From assembly GCA_004557035.1 (NCBI GenBank), contig SFFB01000027.1:1-47125 (forward strand): a DNA stretch of 47,125 bases, given 5' to 3'. The stretch is from Bacteroidales bacterium (GTDB taxonomy: Bacteria; Bacteroidota; Bacteroidia; Bacteroidales; Bacteroidaceae). Every line of letters starts with the position of its first letter. The stretch's first letter is position 1. The translations under genes were made by a program, and so were the position numbers. Under the pieces are notes generated by a model. The model saw only the letters and a list, made by a program, of their open reading frames with translations, ran no database searches and was not told the origin of the DNA. This document shows, piece by piece, positions 24,777 to 33,070 of this stretch.

Positions 24777-24875
24777 AGGGCTAAGGACTTAAAGGTGAAG
24801 CAAAGTTTTTATAGGATTTTGTTAATAGCCTTTGATACTGGTGATAAAAAGTCTAAAGTGCTTTCTTGAGTGTAT

Positions 24876-24912
24876 AAATCCCCGCCTACGCATAAGAGAG
24901 AGGCGGGGATTT
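24876..24912 (-). terminator. Terminator after the GH2 gene
   Basis: Exact 12-bp arms AAATCCCCGCCT (24876-24887) and AGGCGGGGATTT (24901-24912) surround a 13-nt loop. On the minus strand the hairpin ends in ATTTATAC, so the T-run is short. It suggests that the GH2 gene is transcribed mostly on its own, with partial read-through into the trefoil gene. Confidence 0.7.
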
Positions 24913-24933
24913 AATAGGAGGTTATAGCCGCGG

Positions 24934-27900
24934 TTAGTCGGCAATCAATGTGAACTCAGCACCAGAGGCAAAGTCTTGCCCGTTTTGCTCGCTGAGGGCT
25001 CTGAAGCGGATGTAGCGTCCTTTGACCGGTTTGTTGAAGAGCACTTTCTTCTCTTCGGCGCCACGGGCAAAGCTGCCCTTGGCCACGGGTTCGCCCCAAT
25101 TCTTTCCGTCGAGGCTCACATAGATTTCGTAGTCTTTGACCATACCGTTTCCACCCTCTTGGCGTGGCAGGTAGGTGAAGCCTTTCATAGTTTTCACTTC
25201 GGCGGCGTCGAAGTCTATCCAGTGTGGATATTTGGTGAGTGTCACGCCATAGGCACTGTGCCAGATGGTGGAGGGATCGCCATCGACGATGAACGAGGCG
25301 TCGCCTGCACCCGGCTCGGCCGAAGACACATAATAGACTTCGAGCGGCACACTGGTGATGGCCTCATACTTGGCCGTGACTTTCATATTGGGATTTTCCT
25401 TGTACCAAACGGCAATCTCGCCACCGGCTCTGAACTTGAACGGTTCGGTATAGACCTGACCCTTCTTGGCACCGTTGATGCTGTAGACGAGGGTGCGGTC
25501 TTTGGCCGGTGTGCTGAGCGTCACTTCGCCGGCACGGCTGCGTGAGATGCTGATGGGCTGTTCGCCAGCGGGGCTCACTTTGGCGTGGTGGCCGATGATG
25601 GAGAGTGCGGCGCGGCCAATGCTGAGCGGACGGATGATGAAGCCGAAGTCGTAGTTGGAAGCATACGCACGGTCGGGACGCAAGGGGCCGCCCTGGCCGC
25701 AACTGGCTCCACCCAGACCGGTCACTTTGGCGTCGAGGTGCAGCACGGTGGCGTTAGACTCGGGGAGTTCGTAAGGATGGGCTGCCTGTGCCAGTTCTTG
25801 TTGGGTCCAAGGCAGAGCCGAGGCACTCATCACGCTGTCGGCGATGAAGAGGGCGCCACGACCGGTCATGTCGGTGAGTGCACACCAGCGCACTTCTTCG
25901 CGGTTACCCATCGACTGGGGTTTGGGCAGCATGATGTCTTGTTCGCCCACGGTGCCGGCGTGCAGTTCGATGAACTGGCCGGTCTTGCGATCGTTGTAGT
26001 TGTTGACCGGACCGCGACCGTAATAATAGAACGAGTTCATCTCTTTAGGCAGCTTCATGGCGTAGCCCAGACGCGGCAGCACCACTGAAGGACGGTTTGA
26101 AGAGATGGCGCTTTGCAACTCAACCGAACCGTCGGGATAGACCGTGTAGACCTGTGTGGTGGTGAAGGCCAGATCGGCATCGGTGAGCTTTTTCACGTCG
26201 TGCTTGAAGTCGTAGGCGTCTTCAGGATTGCGGTTGCCGTTGCCGTAGGCGATGCGGCAGCCTTCGGGAGCCTGGCTCTTGACGGTGAACATCACCTGCA
26301 CGGCGCCGTTTTTGAGGTTCTGCACGTTGCAGCTTTGGGCGGTGTGTTGCAGGTTGTAAAGACCGTATTGGAACCACTGGTTGGGCGCGCCGGTGCCGGC
26401 GTCGTTGTCGGTCGGGGCACGGAAGGCGTCGAGTTTCGGACCTTCACCCTTGCAGATGATTTCACGAGAGCCGTAAGAGAGTGCGTCGATGGCGCCGGTG
26501 GCCTTGTCGAACGAGAGCTTGAACGATTGGCCTTCGAGGGCAATCTGCTTGTCGTCTTGGCTGCACTTGATGGCGGGTTTGTCTTTTGAGGCTTCGGCGA
26601 TGGAGGGCGCCTTGACGTCGGCACCTTTCACACGCAACTGCTCTTCCATCTGCACGTAGCCTTTCTTGGCCCAGGGTTTGTCGGCGGTGAGCAGGAACTG
26701 CACTTTGACGAAATACTCGCAAGTGGGATCGAGTTGGGTGTAGTCGTAGGGCAGCGTCACTTTCATGCTCTTGCGAGCGGCCAGTGTGCTCACTTCGGCC
26801 GGCAGAGCCTTGGGTGCGTCAATGCAAGTGCCGTCTTGATAGAGCGACCAGACAATCTGGTAGTCTTTGAGTGGTTCGAAATAGTTTTTGTTGAAAATCT
26901 CTATTTCGCCCTTCTTCATGTCGATGGCTTTGACGCCCACGTTCTGATAGACCTTCTTCACCTCAAAATACTGTGCTTTGGGCGTAAGGTCGGGACGCAT
27001 AATGCCGTTCATACAGAACATACCGTCGTTGGGCTTGTTGGTCGGACCGAAGTCGCCGCCGTAGCCCCAATAACGCTCGCCCGTCTTGGCGTCGTAGTTG
27101 TAGATGGCCTGGTCCACCCAGTCCCAGATGGCACCACCCACAAAGAAGTTGGTGCTCTCCATGGCGTTCCAATAGTCCACGAGGTTGCCCACGGCGTTAC
27201 CCATGGAGTGGGCATATTCAGAGATGTGGAAAGGATATTTCACGCCGCTCTTGCCTTTGGCCACTTCGGCCACCCAGGCGGGAGAGGGATATTGGTTGGA
27301 GCCCATGTCGACGATGTCGTTGTTGCGCTCATACTGCACGGGGCGTGAGGTGTCGTAGGCCTTGATGGCGTTGTAGGCTTCGACGAAGTTCTGGCCGGGG
27401 CCGGCTTCGTTACCGAGACTCCAGATGACCACCGAGGGATTGTTGACCGTGGCGTGTACCATCTCCATGTTGCGGGCGATGTGGGCGTTGCGGAACTCGG
27501 GCACATGAGAGAGGCTGGCTTCGCCGTAGTAGTATTCGTGGCTTTCGATGTTGGCCTCGTCTTCGAGATAGATGCCGTATTTGTCGCAGAGGTAATACCA
27601 ATAGGGTGCGTCGGGATAGTGGCAGTTGCGCACGTGGTTGATGTTGCCCTGCTTCATGAGGAAGACTTCGTGCTCCATCTGTTCGCGGGTCACGAAGTGG
27701 CCGGTGGCGGGATTGTTCTCGTGGCGGTTGACACCCTTCATCTTGATGGGCTTGCCGTTGAGGTAATAGTAGCGCCCGGCCAGTCCGAACTCGTCTTGAG
27801 CAGCGGGTGTCTCTTTGATTTCAACCTTGCGGAAGCCTACGGCTGTCGAGAAGGTTTCCACCACTTTGCCTTTGGCGTCTTTGAGCGTTCCTACCAATAC

Positions 27901-29010
27901 ATAGCGGTGAGGGGCTTCGGCGCTCCAGGGCTTCACGGCCTTGCCGGCGTTGAGGGTGACTGTGGCGGTCTCTTCGTCGCTCTTGGCCAGGTCTTCCACT
28001 TTGGCGGTGGCGCTCACGCCGGCCACGAGCTTGTTGTCGTCGCCGTAGAGCGTGTTTTCATAGAGGGCGTAGTCGATGGAGTAGCCCTTTTGAGCCTTGC
28101 CCGAGAGGTTGGCCACCTGGGCCGTAATCTTGAGCGAAGCGTTGGTGAAGGTGGCGTCGTAGTCGGGGATGGCCTTGATGTCGCGCACCTGCACTTTGGG
28201 CTTGGCTGTGAGCGAAACCGAGCGGAAGATGCCCGGCAGGCGGAACATATCCTGGCTCTCGAGCAGCGAGGCATCGCTGTTGCGGTAGACCTCTACGGCA
28301 ATGAGGTTTTCGCCTTTCTTGTTGAGATAAGGCGTGATGTCAAACTGGGCCAGGTTGCGTGAGTTTTTGGAGAAGCCCACATAGCGCCCGTTGATGTAGA
28401 GATAGAAGAAAGAGTCTACGCCGTCGAAATTAAGATAGATTTCCTTGCCGGCCCATTCGGCGGGAACGGTGAAGGTGCGGCGGTAAGAACCCACCTCGTT
28501 GCGGTCTTTATAAGTGAGCCAGTTTTGGGCCGGTGTGCGCATCACGCCACCCTTCCAGTCGCCAGGGCGCACGCTGTGCTTGAAGATGACCTGCTGGTTC
28601 ACGTAGACAGGCTGGCCGTATTTCTGCGAACCGTCTTTGCCGATGCCCACCACGTTCCAGTTCATAGGCACTTGCACGTCGTCCCACGAAGAGGCGTCGA
28701 ATGTCGGGAGGTAGAAGTCTTTGGGACGGGCTTCGGGATGTGAGGCCCAATGAAACTTCCACGTGCCGTCGAGCGACTGCCAGAGGCTGCTCTTTTCGGG
28801 CAAGACCTGGCGGGCTTCGTCGGTGTCTTTGAACGAGAAGAACCAGGCGTGTGGTTGCTGCTTGTTGTAGGCTAATGAGTCAGGGCTTTGCCATTCCCAG
28901 CCGGTGGGGGCCTTCATGTCGCCGTAGAAGAAGCCGCCGAGAGGCGGGACTCCGGCCAACATGGGAACGGCGAAACAGCCCAACAGGAATGTGAGGCTTG
29001 GTTTACGCAT
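24934..29010 (-). CDS. GH2 beta-galactosidase with C-terminal F5/8-type domain
   Basis: A 1358-residue secreted glycoside hydrolase family 2 enzyme, expected to remove terminal beta-galactose. A signal peptide is followed by the sugar-binding domain (WKFHWASHPEARP, VPMNWNV), the immunoglobulin-like domain and the TIM barrel. The acid/base Glu535 is in WSLGNEAGPG and the nucleophile Glu598 in FHISEYAHSMGN. A beta-galactosidase small-chain domain follows (about 840-1140). The last roughly 140 residues (VYYVSSAEPG, IWHSAYG, HWIDFDAAEVK, VKDYEIYVSLDGKNW) form an F5/8-type (CBM32-like) domain. It is the first gene of the glycan block. A TACATTTG -7 box lies at 29104-29111, with TTG 23 bp further upstream, slightly beyond the usual spacing. 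Beta-glucuronidase activity is unlikely given the LacZ-like small-chain domain. Confidence 0.95.
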   Translation of the reverse strand: MRKPSLTFLLGCFAVPMLAGVPPLGGFFYGDMKAPTGWEWQSPDSLAYNKQQPHAWFFSFKDTDEARQVLPEKSSLWQSLDGTWKFHWASHPEARPKDFYLPTFDASSWDDVQVPMNWNVVGIGKDGSQKYGQPVYVNQQVIFKHSVRPGDWKGGVMRTPAQNWLTYKDRNEVGSYRRTFTVPAEWAGKEIYLNFDGVDSFFYLYINGRYVGFSKNSRNLAQFDITPYLNKKGENLIAVEVYRNSDASLLESQDMFRLPGIFRSVSLTAKPKVQVRDIKAIPDYDATFTNASLKITAQVANLSGKAQKGYSIDYALYENTLYGDDNKLVAGVSATAKVEDLAKSDEETATVTLNAGKAVKPWSAEAPHRYVLVGTLKDAKGKVVETFSTAVGFRKVEIKETPAAQDEFGLAGRYYYLNGKPIKMKGVNRHENNPATGHFVTREQMEHEVFLMKQGNINHVRNCHYPDAPYWYYLCDKYGIYLEDEANIESHEYYYGEASLSHVPEFRNAHIARNMEMVHATVNNPSVVIWSLGNEAGPGQNFVEAYNAIKAYDTSRPVQYERNNDIVDMGSNQYPSPAWVAEVAKGKSGVKYPFHISEYAHSMGNAVGNLVDYWNAMESTNFFVGGAIWDWVDQAIYNYDAKTGERYWGYGGDFGPTNKPNDGMFCMNGIMRPDLTPKAQYFEVKKVYQNVGVKAIDMKKGEIEIFNKNYFEPLKDYQIVWSLYQDGTCIDAPKALPAEVSTLAARKSMKVTLPYDYTQLDPTCEYFVKVQFLLTADKPWAKKGYVQMEEQLRVKGADVKAPSIAEASKDKPAIKCSQDDKQIALEGQSFKLSFDKATGAIDALSYGSREIICKGEGPKLDAFRAPTDNDAGTGAPNQWFQYGLYNLQHTAQSCNVQNLKNGAVQVMFTVKSQAPEGCRIAYGNGNRNPEDAYDFKHDVKKLTDADLAFTTTQVYTVYPDGSVELQSAISSNRPSVVLPRLGYAMKLPKEMNSFYYYGRGPVNNYNDRKTGQFIELHAGTVGEQDIMLPKPQSMGNREEVRWCALTDMTGRGALFIADSVMSASALPWTQQELAQAAHPYELPESNATVLHLDAKVTGLGGASCGQGGPLRPDRAYASNYDFGFIIRPLSIGRAALSIIGHHAKVSPAGEQPISISRSRAGEVTLSTPAKDRTLVYSINGAKKGQVYTEPFKFRAGGEIAVWYKENPNMKVTAKYEAITSVPLEVYYVSSAEPGAGDASFIVDGDPSTIWHSAYGVTLTKYPHWIDFDAAEVKTMKGFTYLPRQEGGNGMVKDYEIYVSLDGKNWGEPVAKGSFARGAEEKKVLFNKPVKGRYIRFRALSEQNGQDFASGAEFTLIAD

Positions 29011-29193
29011 AGTGTGAAGAATAAGTTTTAAATTTGAATTCAGATTTAAGGTGGTGCGTTGAGGCCAGATAAGCGCTTAACGCATGGGGTGATATCGTGA
29101 ATGCAAATGTACACAAAAAAGTCAGTGAAAACGACAATAAACCTAAATATCACTTTTTTTAAGCCTTTCCGGGGCTGTCGGCCGGCTTTTGTC

Positions 29194-29226
29194 TTTTGAC
29201 CTTTGGCGGCTTGGGCCGTATATTTG
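29194..29226 (+). promoter_or_regulatory. Orphan plus-strand promoter
   Basis: TTTTG (29194-29198), 20 bp, then TATATTTG (29219-29226): a full match to the Bacteroidetes consensus. The sirtuin ATG is about 345 bp downstream, with a terminator-like hairpin in between. Confidence 0.7.
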
Positions 29227-29246
29227 CCTTGACAAAGGAAAGAGAG

Positions 29247-29269
29247 GGAGGCCGACAGCCTCCTTTTTT
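29247..29269 (+). terminator. Terminator or attenuator directly after the orphan promoter
   Basis: GGAGGC (29247-29252), loop CGACA and GCCTCC (29258-29263) are followed by six T residues. It begins only about 20 bp past the -7 box, so a transcript ending here would be roughly 35-40 nt long. Confidence 0.7.
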
Positions 29270-29571
29270 GATAATCAGAGCCTTGACGGGGATAAGGACA
29301 GTTTTTACGGGCCTTATGACAGGAAAATCTCTCCTTATTCCAGATTTCTCCGGCCTCATTTCTTCCTGAAAAATCCGGCTTTCAGGCTGTTTTTCCTGCT
29401 TGGACCGCCCGACGGGCTGCAGCCTATATTAAAAAAGGTGTATTCTCGTCACGACCAAGTCCGTTTTTGAACACTTTCGTGCCTAATCTTGGCCGTCGGC
29501 CCGCGCGATAAGCACAAAATATGTATTTTTGCAACAAACGCCCCACAAGTGGTGGCACAATTTGTCAAGTT

Positions 29572-30273
29572 ATGAAGAAACTCGTAGTATTGACAGGCGC
29601 CGGCATGAGTGCCGAGAGCGGCTTTGAGACCTTTCGCGATGCCGGCGGCCTCTGGGAGCGCTATCCTGTGGAGAAGGTGGCCACGCCCGAAGGCTGGGCG
29701 GCCGACCCCGACCTGGTGACCGACTTCTACAACGGGCTGCGCCGGCAGTTGGTCAAGGCTGAGCCCAACGACGGTCACCGTCTGCTGGCCGCCATGGAGG
29801 CCGATTATGACGTCTGCATCGTGACGCAAAACGTTGACGACCTGCACGAAAGAGCCGGTTCGTCAAACGTCATCCACCTGCACGGCGAGTTGATGAAAGT
29901 CTGCTCCTCGCGCGACCCCGATCACCTTAAGTTCATCAAGACGTTGCCGCCTGACCATCTCGACGTGGCCCACGGCGAGCGTGCCGGCGACGGGTCGCTG
30001 TTGCGCCCGTGGATAGTCTGGTTTGGCGAGGCCGTGCCCAATCTCGAGGCCGCCGCAAGAGAGGTGGAGCAGGCCGACATCTTCGTCATTGTGGGCACGT
30101 CGCTCAATGTCTACCCGGCGGCCGGACTGGTGCGCTATGCCCGTCCCGGCGTGCCCGTCTATCTCATCGACCCCAAAGAGGTACACGTGCCCGGCGGACG
30201 GACGGTAAACGTGATTAAAGAGGTGGCTTCAAAAGGCGTCGCCACCCTGTGCCGTCTTCTGGCCGAAGGCTGA
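29572..30273 (+). CDS. Sirtuin-family NAD-dependent deacylase
   Basis: A 233-residue Sir2 protein that would remove acyl groups from lysine using NAD. I choose the ATG at 29572 (MKKLVVLTGAGMSAESG), because an upstream in-frame ATG at 29521 overlaps a likely -7 box (TATTTTTG, 29524-29531). NAD-binding GAGMSAESGFETFRD, TQNVDDLHERAG and the catalytic His in HLHGEL are present, with VGTSLNVYPAAGL near the end. The four zinc-binding cysteines of most sirtuins are missing. Only one Cys remains after the catalytic His, in KVCSSRDPDH. To my knowledge this Bacteroidetes branch commonly lacks them. The gene is followed after 45 bp by the PgpH-type gene. Confidence 0.92.
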   Translation: MKKLVVLTGAGMSAESGFETFRDAGGLWERYPVEKVATPEGWAADPDLVTDFYNGLRRQLVKAEPNDGHRLLAAMEADYDVCIVTQNVDDLHERAGSSNVIHLHGELMKVCSSRDPDHLKFIKTLPPDHLDVAHGERAGDGSLLRPWIVWFGEAVPNLEAAAREVEQADIFVIVGTSLNVYPAAGLVRYARPGVPVYLIDPKEVHVPGGRTVNVIKEVASKGVATLCRLLAEG

Positions 30274-30318
30274 CGTCGTCGCCCCGGCTGTTTTTATCAA
30301 TCCCTCCCCTACTCTTCC

Positions 30319-32445
30319 ATGTCTACAAAACACAACTGGCGCAAGCCCCGCTATGTCAGCGTCATCATCAACACGGCGCTCTTCGTCGTGACGCTGGCCC
30401 TGCTCGTCTATTTTGCGCCCCGCGAAAGCAAGTTCGGCTACGTCTACGAAGAAAACCGGCCTTGGCGCTACCAGCAACTCATCGCCTCGTTTGACTTCCC
30501 CATCTATAAAACCGAAGCCGAACTCACGGCCGAACGCGACAGCATCAAGCGCCATTTCGAACCCTACTACCAGCTTGACTCCCTCTTGGCAGGCCGCCAG
30601 ATTGCGGCCATGCGCCAACAAATCTATAGCGGTGAAGCACCCGAATTTGACGTGGCCTATCTGCCCCGGTTGGTCGAACTACTCCAAGAGGTCTACGACC
30701 GCGGCATCATCTCGGCCGATGACTTGGCACGCATCAAGAAGAGCGGTGTGGGCCTACGCGTATTGCGCGGCAAGCAGGCCGGTCTGAGAGAGCCCGACGA
30801 CGTTTTCACGCCGCGCTCGGCCTACGAGTATATCATTGAGGCCGACGCCCGCAGCGTCAGTCCGCTCATGCTCTCGCGCCTCCGACTCTCCAATTACATC
30901 GTGCCCAATCTCAAGCTTGACCAGGCCAAAAACAAGACCGAACTTTCCGGACAGCTTGCCGCCGTGGCCGACAACATCGGTATGGTGCAGGCAGGGCAGT
31001 TCATCATTGGCCGGGGGCAGTTGGTCAATGCCCATCAGGCTCGCATACTCGACTCTATGCGCCGCGCCAGTGAGCAACGGCTCGACCCCACAAAGAGCTT
31101 TTGGCTTGTCTTGCTCGGTCAGGCTGGCTATATTGCCATCTTGCTGGGCATCTTGATGTTTTATCTCAAACTCTTTCGCCGCGACTATCTGGCCTCGACC
31201 CACACGATGTTGCTGCTCTTCTCGCTCGTCGTCATCTTTCCCCTCATCACCTATCTGATGATGGCGCACCACTTCTTCAGCGTCTTCCTCGTGCCCTACG
31301 CCATTGTGCCCATTTTCATCCGCCTGTTTATGGACTCTCGCACGGCATTTGTGACGATGGTGGTGACGACCCTGCTCTCGGCCGTGGCACTCCACGCGCC
31401 CTTTGAGTTTGTGCTCCTGCAGATTGTCACGGGTGTGGTGGTCATCTATTCGTTGCGCGAACTCACCGAGCGCTCGCAGCTGCTCAAGACCGTATTGATG
31501 GCCATGGTGGCCGGCTTGGTCATCAGCATCACCTACGACCTCTCGCAGGGGCTCGGCTTTGCCGCCTTCGACCAGTCGCGCTCCATCTATGTGCTCATTG
31601 GCGGTCTGATGATGCTCTTTGCTTACCCGCTGATGTATGTCGTGGAAAAAGTCTTCGGCTTCACTTCAAACGTCACGCTCATCGAACTCACTAACATCAA
31701 CCACCCCCTCCTGCGCCGCATGTCCAAGGAGGCACAGGGCACCTTCAACCACTCCATGCAGGTGGCCAATCTGGCTGCCGAGGTGGCTGATAAGATTGGC
31801 GCCAAACCCCAACTGGTGCGTACCGGTGCGCTCTATCACGACATCGGAAAAATGCTCAACCCGGCCTTTTTCACCGAAAACCAAAGCGGTGTGAACCCCC
31901 ACGACACACTGAGTGAGGAGCGCAGTGCGCAAATCATCATCAGCCACGTCACCGACGGCTTGCGCCTGGCAGACAAATACCATCTGCCCCGTGTGATACG
32001 CGACTTCATCAGCACCCATCACGGCGAGGGGCTCACCAAATATTTTTTCATTCAATACAGCAACAAACACCCCGAAGAGAAAGTAGACGAGGCCGCCTTC
32101 AGGTACCCCGGACCCAATCCCAAGACCGTGGAACAGGCCATTCTGATGATGTGTGACAGTGTCGAGGCGGCATCGCGCAGCCTGAAGGAATATACCGAAG
32201 AAAATATCGCGGCGCTGGTGGGCCGCATTATCGACGCCCAGTTGGCCGCAGGTTTCTTCCGCGAGTGCCCCATCACCTTCCGCGACATTGCCGATGCCAA
32301 GCGATGCCTCATCGACAGCCTCAAAACCATTTATCACACCCGCATTGCCTATCCCGAGCTTAATCGGGAGAAGCCGCCTCAGAAACCCACGGGCAGCCCA
32401 ATCTCAAACCTTTTTGGCCGCGACCATAAGCAGTGGAAACTCTGA
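30319..32445 (+). CDS. PgpH-type 7TM-HD phosphohydrolase
   Basis: A 708-residue membrane protein with the 7TMR-HD architecture. One N-terminal membrane segment (about 14-32) is followed by a large extracytoplasmic domain (about 35-260), then six or seven membrane spans (about 262-440) and a cytoplasmic HD domain. The HD residues are His478 in NHSMQVANLA and His507-Asp508 in LYHDIGKM, with further His residues in SHVTDGL and STHHGEG. In Gram-positive bacteria PgpH hydrolyses cyclic di-AMP. The same substrate is likely here but not proven. It probably shares a transcript with the sirtuin gene. The 32496-32530 terminator ends it. Confidence 0.92.
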   Translation: MSTKHNWRKPRYVSVIINTALFVVTLALLVYFAPRESKFGYVYEENRPWRYQQLIASFDFPIYKTEAELTAERDSIKRHFEPYYQLDSLLAGRQIAAMRQQIYSGEAPEFDVAYLPRLVELLQEVYDRGIISADDLARIKKSGVGLRVLRGKQAGLREPDDVFTPRSAYEYIIEADARSVSPLMLSRLRLSNYIVPNLKLDQAKNKTELSGQLAAVADNIGMVQAGQFIIGRGQLVNAHQARILDSMRRASEQRLDPTKSFWLVLLGQAGYIAILLGILMFYLKLFRRDYLASTHTMLLLFSLVVIFPLITYLMMAHHFFSVFLVPYAIVPIFIRLFMDSRTAFVTMVVTTLLSAVALHAPFEFVLLQIVTGVVVIYSLRELTERSQLLKTVLMAMVAGLVISITYDLSQGLGFAAFDQSRSIYVLIGGLMMLFAYPLMYVVEKVFGFTSNVTLIELTNINHPLLRRMSKEAQGTFNHSMQVANLAAEVADKIGAKPQLVRTGALYHDIGKMLNPAFFTENQSGVNPHDTLSEERSAQIIISHVTDGLRLADKYHLPRVIRDFISTHHGEGLTKYFFIQYSNKHPEEKVDEAAFRYPGPNPKTVEQAILMMCDSVEAASRSLKEYTEENIAALVGRIIDAQLAAGFFRECPITFRDIADAKRCLIDSLKTIYHTRIAYPELNREKPPQKPTGSPISNLFGRDHKQWKL

Positions 32446-32495
32446 GGCCTATCCGCTACTCTCTGTACGGCCTGGTCGCTGCCGTCACCATACAA

Positions 32496-32530
32496 CAATC
32501 GCCCGCTTGCCATTGGCAGACGGGCGATTG
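32496..32530. terminator. Bidirectional terminator between pgpH-like gene and HU gene
   Basis: CAATCGCCCG (32496-32505) pairs exactly with CGGGCGATTG (32521-32530), with an inner TTGCC/GGCA extension. GTTTAA follows on the plus strand. The two genes converge on it. Confidence 0.8.
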
Positions 32531-32550
32531 GTTTAATGTGGAGACGTCAA

Positions 32551-32823
32551 TCAGTTCAGGGCGTCGGCGAGTTCAGCACCGGCTTTGAACTTGATGACCT
32601 TCTTGGCTGCAATCTGGATTTTTTCTTTGGTTGCAGGGTTGATGCCTGTGCGAGCGGGACGCTCAGACACTGCAAAGTTACCAAAACCGAGGAGAGCTAC
32701 TTTCTCTTCCTTCTTGAGGGCGTCGGCGATGGCGCTGAGGGTTACATCGAGAGCCTTTTTGGCGTCAGCTTTGCTCAGACCGGCACCAGCTGCAATTGCG
32801 TTGACAAGTTCGCTTTTGTTCAT
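32551..32823 (-). CDS. hup: HU-family DNA-binding protein
   Basis: A 90-residue histone-like protein, the usual HU length, that bends DNA and shapes the nucleoid. The start is the ATG at 32821-32823 (MNKSELVNAIAAGAGLSKADAKKAL). A longer frame beginning at 32934 would add an unlikely Lys/Ser-rich extension. The conserved core VALLGFGNFAVSERPARTGINPAT is present, with the arm region and IKFKAGAELADALN at the end. A clear promoter at 32932-32964 gives a leader of about 100 nt. The gene is monocistronic, closed by the terminator at 32496-32530. Confidence 0.96.
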   Translation of the reverse strand: MNKSELVNAIAAGAGLSKADAKKALDVTLSAIADALKKEEKVALLGFGNFAVSERPARTGINPATKEKIQIAAKKVIKFKAGAELADALN

Positions 32824-32931
32824 AATAAGAAAATTTTGATTAAAGGATTTTGAGCTTATACGTGAGGCGGAATGCCTGTATTTTTCTGCCTTAATCGCCC
32901 CAAAATAGTTGTTTTTGTGGCTCTTATGTGG

Positions 32932-32964
32932 CAAAGGTATATTAAGTTGGCCAATTTCAGCAAA
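32932..32964 (-). promoter_or_regulatory. Promoter of the HU gene
   Basis: On the minus strand TTTG (32961-32964), 21 bp, then TACCTTTG (32932-32939), an exact consensus match. Confidence 0.75.
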
Positions 32965-33070
32965 TATTTTGTGTGTTTTTTTACGCAGAAAGCCTTGAAA
33001 TATGTCATTTTAGGCTCAAAACGGCGTATTTCCCACCTTTTTGCGTGCTTTTGGGGCCCACTTTGAGCGT

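Larger units (their letters stand above)
29011..29571. other. Intergenic region between divergent GH2 and sirtuin genes
   Basis: It holds the GH2 leader and its -7 box (29104-29111, minus), a full plus-strand promoter (29194-29226), a hairpin with T-run immediately after it (29247-29269), and a TATTTTTG box (29524-29531) before the sirtuin gene. GGCTGTCGGCC at 29173-29183 is the exact complement of 29250-29260, so the promoter is flanked by an 11-bp inverted repeat. Open frames here have no motifs. Confidence 0.6.

Noticed and set aside
29189..29470. 93-codon plus-strand frame before the sirtuin gene
   Set aside because: It spans the orphan promoter and its hairpin, and begins at a TTG inside the promoter.
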